DNA of 64,000 bases from SIG710 sp045596925 (lineage in GTDB: Bacteria; Bacillota; Clostridia; Oscillospirales; CAG-272). The stretch's first letter is position 1; each line of letters opens with the position of its first letter. The position numbers and the translations under genes were made by a program. Under the pieces are notes generated by a model. It saw only the letters and a program-made list of their open reading frames with translations. It was not told the origin of the DNA and did not search any database. Below are positions 17,896-24,816 of the stretch, in pieces. The stretch spans positions 1-64,000 of the forward strand of contig JAZODH010000003.1 of assembly GCA_045596925.1 (NCBI GenBank). The letters run 5' to 3'.

Positions 17896-19272
17896 TTACA
17901 GTCTTCTGTATTTGCCGCCCGAGATCTGCTCGATAGCCGCCTCGATCTCAGTAGCGGAAAGTGCCGTCTGACGGCCGTCCGCGTACTCGCGGTCGATCCA
18001 TGCCTTGACGTCCACCACCACAGGATCACGCTTGTCAAGTGCGTCATCGCCGCGCAGGCCGTAGTTATTGTTCATCCAGTATGCGATACCCGCAAGACCC
18101 GAATTCTGACCGAGCATTACGGTGGCGGGACGGTTGAGAAGCGTCTCGGTGTCGAAGATATTGTAGATCTCCTCATCCTTCATAAGACCGTCCGCGTGGA
18201 TTCCCGCGCGGGTCACGTTGAAGTTTCTTCCAACAAATGGAGTTTGAACAGGAATGTCGTAGCCCATCTCGTGCTTGAAGTAATCTGCGATCTCGGTGAT
18301 CATCGTTGTGTCCATTCCGTCAAGAGAGCCACGCAAGGAAGCATATTCCATAATCATGGCCTCGAGAGGAATGTTACCCGTCCTCTCGCCTATACCCAGC
18401 AGCGAGCAGTTTACGCCGCAGGCACCGTAGAGCCAAGCGGTGGTAGCGTTCGCCACCGCCTTGTAGAAGTCGTTGTGACCGTGCCATTCAAGCATTTCGC
18501 TTGGCACGTCCGAATAGTGCTGGAGACCGTAGATGATACCCGGCACGCTTCGGGGCAATGCGACCTCGGAGAAAGGAACGCCGTAACCCATGGTGTCGCA
18601 GGCGCGGATCTTTACGGGGATCCCCGCATCCTCGGACATCTTCATCAGCTCGTTTACAAAAGGAACGACAAAGCCGTAGAAATCGGCTCTGGTAATGTCC
18701 TCCAGGTGGCAACGGGGCATAACACCAGCCTCAAAGGCTTCCGCCACGGCCGCCAGATATTTCTTCATGCACTCGGAGCGGGAAAGCTTCATCTTTTTAA
18801 ATATATGGTAGTCACTGCAGGAGACCAGAATACCCGTCTCGCGGATACCCAGGTCACGAACGAGTTTGAAGTCTTCCTTGCTTGCTCTGATCCAGGTAGT
18901 GATTTCGGGGAATTTCAATCCCAGATCCTGGCATTCGGCTATCGCCTTTCTGTCCTTTTCGCTGTAAACGAAAAATTCGGTCTGGCGAATGATTCCGTAA
19001 GGTCCGCCCAGCTTTGACATCATCTTGAAGAGGTCAACTATCTGCTTCACGGTATAAGGCTCTACCGACTGCTGACCGTCACGGAAGGATGTATCTGTGA
19101 TCCAGATATCCTGAGGCATGCCCATAGGCACGCGGCGGTGGTTGAACGCCACTTTAGGCACCTCATGGTAGCTGTATATTGCGCGATAAAGCTCAGGCTC
19201 AGCTACGTCCTGCAGGGAATATTTGTATGTCTTTTGTTCCAGTAGATTTGTCTTATTGGATATTTCCAGCAT
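17896..19272 (-). CDS. Re-type citrate synthase / isopropylmalate-synthase superfamily
   Basis: Best explained as Re-citrate synthase, which condenses acetyl-CoA and oxaloacetate and is unrelated to GltA. DRE-TIM signatures: DTSFRDGQQSVEPYT near residue 60, the HxH metal site in EWHGHNDF and GIGERTGN. The 458-residue protein lacks the C-terminal leucine-regulatory domain of LeuA, as Clostridium kluyveri Re-citrate synthase does. Context is the strongest evidence: it heads an operon with aconitase and isocitrate dehydrogenase, and no GltA-type synthase is seen here. Homocitrate synthase is the alternative. AAAGGAG precedes the ATG by 10 bases. Confidence 0.82.
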   Translation of the reverse strand: MLEISNKTNLLEQKTYKYSLQDVAEPELYRAIYSYHEVPKVAFNHRRVPMGMPQDIWITDTSFRDGQQSVEPYTVKQIVDLFKMMSKLGGPYGIIRQTEFFVYSEKDRKAIAECQDLGLKFPEITTWIRASKEDFKLVRDLGIRETGILVSCSDYHIFKKMKLSRSECMKKYLAAVAEAFEAGVMPRCHLEDITRADFYGFVVPFVNELMKMSEDAGIPVKIRACDTMGYGVPFSEVALPRSVPGIIYGLQHYSDVPSEMLEWHGHNDFYKAVANATTAWLYGACGVNCSLLGIGERTGNIPLEAMIMEYASLRGSLDGMDTTMITEIADYFKHEMGYDIPVQTPFVGRNFNVTRAGIHADGLMKDEEIYNIFDTETLLNRPATVMLGQNSGLAGIAYWMNNNYGLRGDDALDKRDPVVVDVKAWIDREYADGRQTALSATEIEAAIEQISGGKYRRL

Positions 19273-19308
19273 ATTCTTGTTTCTCCTTTATTTTGCTGAA
19301 GCAATTTA

Positions 19309-19324
19309 TGTATACAATTATACA
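19309..19324. promoter_or_regulatory. Candidate GntR operator palindrome
   Basis: TGTATACA (19309-19316) is a perfect palindrome, and TGTATA...TATACA (19309-19324) is an inverted repeat with a 4-base spacer. It covers the -10 element and the expected start site of the citrate synthase promoter, a repressor position. A further TGTACA lies at 19349-19354 just upstream of the -35. FCD-type GntR proteins often bind TNGTATACNA-like sites; assignment to the operon's own regulator is inferred. Confidence 0.6.
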
Positions 19325-19345
19325 AGCATTCATGTCTTTTGTCAA
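19317..19345 (-). promoter_or_regulatory. Perfect sigma-A promoter of the citrate-proline operon
   Basis: On the minus strand TTGACA (19340-19345), 17 bases, then TATAAT (19317-19322). The start codon lies about 45 bases downstream of the -10. Confidence 0.9.
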
Positions 19346-19406
19346 TAGTGTACAAAAATTATTTATTAACTTTTTGTTAATTCGTATCGGGATTTGTCAT
19401 AAAAAT

Positions 19407-19457
19407 CAAGGCTTTCGGGCATTGACGCACAAATCAGCGAAAAGCCCGAAAGCCTTG
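19407..19457 (-). terminator. Terminator of spoIVA
   Basis: A 14-bp perfect stem (19407-19420 with 19444-19457) and a 23-base loop follow the spoIVA stop; a T run follows on the minus strand. The loop is longer than usual. Confidence 0.7.
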
Positions 19458-19472
19458 TTGAATTTTTACAAA

Positions 19473-20951
19473 TCAGAGGATAATGCAGATAAGTCCGTTG
19501 CTTCCCTCGTTTATGATGCGCTCAAGGGTTGAAGACAGCTTTGTTCTCGACTCCTCGGGCATATGCTCAAGCTTGGTGTGAAGACCCTCGTTCATCAGCT
19601 CGTATAAGCTCTTGCCGAACATATTGGATTCCCAGATGGCGCGGGGATTTTCTTCAAATTCGCGAAGCAGATATCCGATAAGCTCCTCCGACTGCTGCTC
19701 GGTACCGACGATGGGATTGATCTCGGTCTCGATATTTGCGCGGATCATGTGTATCGACTGGGCAGAGGCGCGGAGCTTTACGCCGTAACCACCCGCCTGC
19801 TTGATTATTTCAGGCTCTTCGAGCTTCATTTCCTCAACGGACGGCATTACGATGCCGTAGCCCCGACGGTCAGCCTCCTCTATGGCGGCAGCGACCTTGT
19901 CGTACTTGTCTTTCATTTCCGAAAGCTCGCAGAGAAGCTCTGCCAGCTCCTCCTCGCCGTTGATCTCAAATCCCGTCAGCTCGCTGAGAACACGCCAATA
20001 AAGTCCCGGGGCAAGGTCGGCCGTGATCTCGGCTCTTCCTCTGCCGTAATCCGTCTTGATACCTGCGATCGAGGAGATATACTCGCAGTCCGTAAGAGGT
20101 GCAAATGCCTCGGCGATCTGTCCGCACTTCTCTGCCCGAGCCGCGCATTTCGCCAGGCTCGTCAGAATACCGCTCTTTACGGGGTGGGTGTCATCAAGCC
20201 GCGCCACCCAGGCAGGAATATTCAGCTTTACCTCGGAAACGGGGAATTCCCGCAGTACCATGTGCATTATATTTCCGATGTCCTCACCGTCAAGCTCGGT
20301 ACAGTTGACCAGTGCCACGGGGACGGCATATTTTTCTTCAAGCGACAGCGCCAGCTCCGTCGCCTCCGTCGAATCGGGCTTGGCGGAGTTCAATATCACC
20401 GCAAAGGGCTTTTTCAGCTCCTTCAGCTCACGAATGACCCGTTCCTCGGCTTCCAGATAGCTCTCTCTGGGGATCTCCCCGATAGTTCCGTCGGTGGTGA
20501 CTACCATGCCGATGGTGGAATGATCGTTTATTACCTTTTTTGTGCCGATCTCGGCGGCCTGCGTAAAGGGCATAGGCTCGTCAGACCAGGGGGTGCTGAC
20601 CATCCTGGGCTTTCCGTCCTCAATGTGACCGATGGCCTCGGGGACTATGTACCCTACGCAGTCTATCATCTTGATCTTAAGGCTTGCGCCGTCCTCCATG
20701 CTCACCTCGACCGCTTCATCGGGGACGAATTTCGGCTCGGTGGTCATGACAGTCTTTCCCGACGCGCTCTGGGGCATCTCGTCGGTGGCTCTGCTGCGGT
20801 CAAATTCACCCTTGATGTTGGGCAGAACGGTAGTCTCCATAAATCGTTTGATAAAGGTGGATTTTCCCGTTCTTACGGGGCCTACCACCCCGATATAAAT
20901 ATCGCCGCCCGTGCGTTCTGCGATATCCTTGTAAATTGAATGCTCGGCCAT
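19473..20951 (-). CDS. spoIVA: Stage IV sporulation protein A (spore coat ATPase)
   Basis: Forms the ATP-driven basement layer of the spore coat on the outer forespore membrane; it is nearly universal in endospore formers. The N-terminal TRAFAC-type NTPase has Walker A GPVRTGKSTFIKRF near residue 24 and a conserved MIDCVGYIVPEAIGH. The middle and C-terminal domains end in SNGLICIIL, matching the short hydrophobic C-terminus of the family. Length 492. ATG 20951 is chosen because GGGAGG lies about 10 bases upstream. The SD lies in the arm of a 10-bp inverted repeat, and a sigma-E-like promoter overlaps the other arm. Confidence 0.96.
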   Translation of the reverse strand: MAEHSIYKDIAERTGGDIYIGVVGPVRTGKSTFIKRFMETTVLPNIKGEFDRSRATDEMPQSASGKTVMTTEPKFVPDEAVEVSMEDGASLKIKMIDCVGYIVPEAIGHIEDGKPRMVSTPWSDEPMPFTQAAEIGTKKVINDHSTIGMVVTTDGTIGEIPRESYLEAEERVIRELKELKKPFAVILNSAKPDSTEATELALSLEEKYAVPVALVNCTELDGEDIGNIMHMVLREFPVSEVKLNIPAWVARLDDTHPVKSGILTSLAKCAARAEKCGQIAEAFAPLTDCEYISSIAGIKTDYGRGRAEITADLAPGLYWRVLSELTGFEINGEEELAELLCELSEMKDKYDKVAAAIEEADRRGYGIVMPSVEEMKLEEPEIIKQAGGYGVKLRASAQSIHMIRANIETEINPIVGTEQQSEELIGYLLREFEENPRAIWESNMFGKSLYELMNEGLHTKLEHMPEESRTKLSSTLERIINEGSNGLICIIL

Positions 20952-20962
20952 AAATAAAATTC

Positions 20963-21023
20963 CTCCCGCCATTTTCAAAATCGTTTCGATCCATGTATAT
21001 GGCGGGAGTATTAAAATTATGTC
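20963..21023 (-). promoter_or_regulatory. spoIVA leader: SD-masking inverted repeat and sigma-E-like promoter
   Basis: CTCCCGCCAT (20963-20972) pairs perfectly with ATGGCGGGAG (20999-21008); on the transcript the proximal arm contains the spoIVA SD. On the minus strand GACATAATTTT (21013-21023) and CATATACAT (20993-21001) resemble sigma-E -35 and -10 elements. A transcript from that promoter would lack the distal arm, whereas read-through from folC would contain both. Promoter assignment is tentative. Confidence 0.45.
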
Positions 21024-22408
21024 AAGCCGAAATATTCGCTCACTATCGTCCGAAGATCGGCGGCGCTGTAAAGCGAGCCGAAGGCGATTGCGCTGTCGTC
21101 GCGTCCAAGCTCGGACAGGATTTTGGGCGCGGTCTTCTTTATGTTATCCGTGCTCTCGATCTTAATTTTACCGCAGGTCAACGTGCGTAAAATATCCGCA
21201 AGCTCGCAGGCAGACATAGAGCGTGGCGTGTCGGTCTCAAAGGTCACGATCTTCTTGACCTTCACGTCCTCGGACAGGGCAAGAGCGGCAAAAGGAGCGA
21301 GCGCTCTTTGCGGCTCTTTATCGCGGAGCATTGCCGCAAAAAAGGTTATCTCACCCTTTGAAAAATGCTCCTTCATTGCGCGGATGCTCTGGCAGAATGC
21401 CGTGACGCCGTGCTCGTTGTGAGCACCGTCGATAATAACCGTGGGGGATATGGAAAAGACCTCGAATCTTGCAGGAAAACGCACGTGGAGAAAACCCTCT
21501 CTCACCGCCCGGTCGGAGATATCCATGCCCTGCAGGCGAAGTGCGTTTACAAGTTCAAGAACTATTGAGGCATTCGTCGCCTGGTACGCGGCACAAAGAG
21601 CCAAAGAATACTTCTCGCCTCGGTAGGAAAACTCAAGTCCCAAGGGAGACGACCGAAGAATTTCCGTCTTGCCCGCAACGGACAAAGTACAGCCGACGGC
21701 ACGGCAGGTCGCCTCGATAGGCTGAAGCGCGTCCGCCACCTGAGGCGCGGAGACCGCATAGCGCGTTCCCCTTTTGATTATTCCGCTTTTTTCTGCGGCG
21801 ATCTTTGCAACGGTGTCACCCAGAAGCTCGGCATGATCAAGTCCGATGCCGCAAAGAACGGCGGCCATGGGCGGGTCTATTACGTTGGTAGCGTCAAACA
21901 GCCCACCGAGTCCGCATTCAAGGACTACCGCGTCGCACTCGTGGTAAAGGAAGAACAGAAAGGCGATGGCTGTGACCACCTCAAACTGCACGGGGGTAGC
22001 GGGAACGTCTCCAGCAAGCAGTTCTGCGGGTATCTCGGACTCGATCTTTTCTCCTTTTTTTGCCGCCTCAACGTCGCTTTCCATCTGCGCGGCTGCCGCA
22101 AGGACCTTTTCGGTGAAAACGGGAAGCTCCTCACGGGGGATCATCTTCCCGTCGAAGGTCATTCGCTCTCTGAAATTCAGAATGTAGGGCGAAATGTACC
22201 GCCCGACCTTATATCCCGCTCGGCGCAGGACCTGGTCGGTCATAGATGCCACCGAGCCTTTGCCGTTAGTACCGGCGATATGTATGAATTTCAACTTTTT
22301 TTCGGGGTTCCCCAGGTATCGGCAAAGGATCGCCATTCGCGCCGTGGTGGCACGTCCGTTGGTACGGGGAAATCCGCTTATCTTTTTCAGTGCGTGCTCA
22401 AAGGTCAT
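21017..22408 (-). CDS. folC: Bifunctional folylpolyglutamate synthase/dihydrofolate synthase
   Basis: Adds glutamate to dihydropteroate and to reduced folates in the cytoplasm. Mur-ligase fold: IAGTNGKGSVASM ATP loop near residue 45, YISPYILNFRERM, the central ECGLGGLFDATN and GIGLDHAELLGDT, and C-terminal IDGAHNEHGV. Length 463. Its ATG overlaps the stop of the upstream methyltransferase by 4 bases, so it belongs to the DUF3006-plsY-methyltransferase-folC operon. Confidence 0.94.
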   Translation of the reverse strand: MTFEHALKKISGFPRTNGRATTARMAILCRYLGNPEKKLKFIHIAGTNGKGSVASMTDQVLRRAGYKVGRYISPYILNFRERMTFDGKMIPREELPVFTEKVLAAAAQMESDVEAAKKGEKIESEIPAELLAGDVPATPVQFEVVTAIAFLFFLYHECDAVVLECGLGGLFDATNVIDPPMAAVLCGIGLDHAELLGDTVAKIAAEKSGIIKRGTRYAVSAPQVADALQPIEATCRAVGCTLSVAGKTEILRSSPLGLEFSYRGEKYSLALCAAYQATNASIVLELVNALRLQGMDISDRAVREGFLHVRFPARFEVFSISPTVIIDGAHNEHGVTAFCQSIRAMKEHFSKGEITFFAAMLRDKEPQRALAPFAALALSEDVKVKKIVTFETDTPRSMSACELADILRTLTCGKIKIESTDNIKKTAPKILSELGRDDSAIAFGSLYSAADLRTIVSEYFGLT

Positions 22409-23580
22409 TCTATACCTCCCAAAATGCCCGAACCGATAAGGAATTCTCTTGTCTTATAGTATTCTTCCTTTGCTCGCTCTGCCCTTCTTGCAGGGTCGGC
22501 CTTTTTTCGGCGGGTGGCGCGCAAAAGAATATTTTTGGGCGTATCATCGGGATCGATCAGCTCCAGCGCGTCGCAAGCATACCCCTCGCTCTCAAGCCAC
22601 ATAAGGCGAAGTGCGTCGGTTGCCGCATCGCTGAGCTTCTGGCGAAGCATCGAATACTTTGAGATAAATTCAAGCTCGGGACAGTTCAGCTTTCTATTCA
22701 TTTCATGGTGACAGCAGGGAGTGGACAAAATAACGTCGGTCTGCCACATGGCCGCACGGCGCAAAACGATGTCGGTGGCAATATCGCAAGCGTGGAGAGA
22801 TATGACAAGATGAGGCGGGGTCTCCGTCTCATACTTCATGATATCCATGCACAAAAATTCAAGCCCGTCCCACTCAAGGGCACGCGCCACAGAGTTGCAG
22901 TACTCGATAACGTCACCTTTAAGGTCGACACCCGTCATTTTAACGTCGCGGCCAAGCACGTTTTTCATGTAATGGTAGACTGCAAAGGATAGATAACTCT
23001 TTCCGCAGCACAGGTCGCAGACTCGAAGCTCGCCCGTGGCGGGCAGGTGGCGCATCACGTCTCTGATATGCTCCAGAAAGCGGTTTATCTGACGGAATTT
23101 CGGGCGTTTTTTATCATGAACGCGTCCGTTTTTATCGCTGACTCCCAGGTAGATAAGAAAAGGCTCGGAGCCGCTTAAAATATAGTTTTTTTCGCGGTCG
23201 TTTCCGCCCACGTCCACCTGCTTGGCATCGGGAAGCGCCGCCATGACCCTTTTCGTTCCGATAAGGGTCTCTTTTCCGCCCTTTGAGCGCTTATATTCGC
23301 AGTCCCCTGCGGTGGTGATAATATTTATCTGCGAAAATCCGCCCAGAAGTGACAGCAGACCCTCCGCATCGAAAATTTCGATATTTTCATGCTTTGCCTT
23401 GTTATCCTGCGTAAAGCACTCCGCCTGGAGCATCGCCTCGCCGGCGATGGTACGGACGGTCAGAACGGTCTTTAATATCTCCTTTGAATCGGGCTTTGAG
23501 AGCACCGCCTTTTTCAGCGCGCCTCGTTCCGCCGCCCCTTGCAGGACCTGACAAATTTCCGAAAGCTCAGCGCTTGTCAT
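22405..23580 (-). CDS. Class I SAM-dependent methyltransferase, substrate unknown
   Basis: Rossmann-type methyltransferase. The C-terminal half has the SAM site LRVCDLCCGKSYLSFAVYHY (near residue 190), followed by VDLKGDVIEYCNSVA and PHLVISLHACDIATDIVL, then TPCCHHEMNRKL. The pattern resembles the Methyltransf_32/GSTCD-like group, whose bacterial members are poorly characterised and may act on RNA. The N-terminal 170 residues are a separate domain that I do not recognise. ATG 23580 follows GGAGG by 9 bases and overlaps the end of plsY by 14 bases. Confidence 0.82.
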   Translation of the reverse strand: MTSAELSEICQVLQGAAERGALKKAVLSKPDSKEILKTVLTVRTIAGEAMLQAECFTQDNKAKHENIEIFDAEGLLSLLGGFSQINIITTAGDCEYKRSKGGKETLIGTKRVMAALPDAKQVDVGGNDREKNYILSGSEPFLIYLGVSDKNGRVHDKKRPKFRQINRFLEHIRDVMRHLPATGELRVCDLCCGKSYLSFAVYHYMKNVLGRDVKMTGVDLKGDVIEYCNSVARALEWDGLEFLCMDIMKYETETPPHLVISLHACDIATDIVLRRAAMWQTDVILSTPCCHHEMNRKLNCPELEFISKYSMLRQKLSDAATDALRLMWLESEGYACDALELIDPDDTPKNILLRATRRKKADPARRAERAKEEYYKTREFLIGSGILGGIE

Positions 23581-24325
23581 TCTTTTTTTCCTCCTGCGCG
23601 GGCTTTTTGCCAAAGGATATCTTCGATTCGGTTCCCGCTATCAGGCGCTTGATATTTTCACGGTGCATGAACACTACGAAAATAGCGATAAGCACCGCAA
23701 AAAGCACATCGGGGCCCAGCTTCGTTACGCCGAGGGCGTAAAGGTAGGGAAAAAGTATCTCGTCCATTGTACTTAGGATCACGGGATATAGGAGCGCACA
23801 CATAACGGAGCCGAGAGAAACGAACTTCGTCCCTCCCACGATGACTGCAAAGCACACAAATATCACTGCGAACACCGAGGGATTGAGCATGAGCATGGAC
23901 GCCGCCGCAACGGCTACGCCCTTGCCGCCCTTGAACTTATAGTACACGGGGAACATATGTCCCAGCATACAGAAGAACGCCGCAAGATAACCGCCCACGG
24001 TAAGACCGAGCAAAAGGCAACCTATAGTACAGGCAACAGCCGCCTTGAGCATATCACAGATCAACGTCACAGCACCCATCTTTTTACCGTAGGTGCGGAG
24101 CATATTGGTAGTTCCGCCGTTGCCGCTGCCGAAATCGCGGATATCCTGATCGTATTTCAGCCTTGAGATAATGACTGCAAAATTCAGCGAACCGATAAGG
24201 TACGCAGATACGATGACAACAAGAGCAAGACCGATCATGAGCAGTCCGTCACCCACGTCGCCGAATTGGGTCATCTCTTTTATTTGGGTGAACAGTCCTT
24301 TTATAAATATTCCTCTGTATATCAT
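23567..24325 (-). CDS. plsY: Glycerol-3-phosphate acyltransferase PlsY
   Basis: Integral membrane enzyme that acylates glycerol-3-phosphate from acyl-phosphate, the first step of phospholipid synthesis in most Bacillota. Motif 1 is FGSGNGGTTNMLRTYG, motif 2 FKGGKGVAVAAASM, and a C-terminal HRENIKRLI segment. Several TM helices start near residue 28. At 252 residues it is slightly longer than the usual 200, with extra residues at both ends; the ATG at 24325 overlaps the DUF3006 gene stop by 4 bases. Confidence 0.93.
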   Translation of the reverse strand: MIYRGIFIKGLFTQIKEMTQFGDVGDGLLMIGLALVVIVSAYLIGSLNFAVIISRLKYDQDIRDFGSGNGGTTNMLRTYGKKMGAVTLICDMLKAAVACTIGCLLLGLTVGGYLAAFFCMLGHMFPVYYKFKGGKGVAVAAASMLMLNPSVFAVIFVCFAVIVGGTKFVSLGSVMCALLYPVILSTMDEILFPYLYALGVTKLGPDVLFAVLIAIFVVFMHRENIKRLIAGTESKISFGKKPAQEEKKNDKR

Positions 24326-24582
24326 TCTTCGTTTTCCTTCCTTCTGCTGAAAAGCTCCGAGAGACGTCGGCGGGCTTCGCCTTTTACGTTTTCCGTCTTC
24401 CGTGCCAGATATTCTATATCCGAAAGCTCATTTCCGTCGGTCTCGGCGGAAAAGATTCCGCCCTCAACCACCCCTGCCTCCAAAAGAAGCACGGCGTCAA
24501 GCTCTACAGTCTCACCGTCATCTCTGGAAACGCAGACGGCAATATCTCCTTCTATTCGGTCAAGAGTGTATTCTTTTCTCAT
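24322..24582 (-). CDS. DUF3006-type small protein
   Basis: An 86-residue protein whose first half (YTLDRIEGDIAVCVSRDDGE, then VELDAVLLLEAGVVEGG) matches the usual DUF3006 pattern, a short beta-rich domain of unknown function common in Clostridia, often near DNA- or nuclease-related genes. The C-terminal tail is charged (RRLSELFSRRKENEE). No signal peptide. First gene of an operon with plsY; AGGA lies about 10 bases before the ATG and a sigma-A promoter lies 40-70 bases upstream. Confidence 0.8.
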   Translation of the reverse strand: MRKEYTLDRIEGDIAVCVSRDDGETVELDAVLLLEAGVVEGGIFSAETDGNELSDIEYLARKTENVKGEARRRLSELFSRRKENEE

Positions 24583-24623
24583 TTTATGCCGTCCTTCCGT
24601 GATTTTGAGTGTTTATCCTGTAA

Positions 24624-24652
24624 ATTGTACCACATTTATACAGAAAATTCAA
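24624..24652 (-). promoter_or_regulatory. Sigma-A promoter for the DUF3006-plsY-folC operon
   Basis: TTGAAT (24647-24652), 17 bases, TACAAT (24624-24629) on the minus strand, divergent from the glycogen promoter about 90 bases away. Confidence 0.75.
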
Positions 24653-24742
24653 GCAGTATGGCAATTTTCCCGAAAACTTTTCTGTTTTTTCCGGTGCAAA
24701 AAATAAATCATCGCCCGCCGAGACGAATTTCCATTAAATCTA

Positions 24743-24771
24743 TTGAATTTTTTACTAAAGTAGTGTATAAT
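24743..24771 (+). promoter_or_regulatory. Sigma-A promoter of the glycogen operon
   Basis: TTGAAT (24743-24748), 17 bases, TATAAT (24766-24771). About 45 bases precede the glgB start. No riboswitch-like structure was seen in the leader. Confidence 0.85.
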
Positions 24772-24816
24772 AAATAGAGATACAAAACAATGGGTCGTAC
24801 CGCGAAAGGAGAGTAT

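Noticed and set aside
18196..19017. 273-codon open frame antisense to the citrate synthase
   Set aside because: No SD or recognisable motif; the opposite strand has intact DRE-TIM signatures.
17896..19272. Leucine pathway 2-isopropylmalate synthase
   Set aside because: The protein lacks the C-terminal regulatory domain and sits with aconitase and isocitrate dehydrogenase, not leuB, leuC or leuD.
19749..20939. 396-codon open frame antisense to spoIVA
   Set aside because: It mirrors the SpoIVA coding frame and has no family features.
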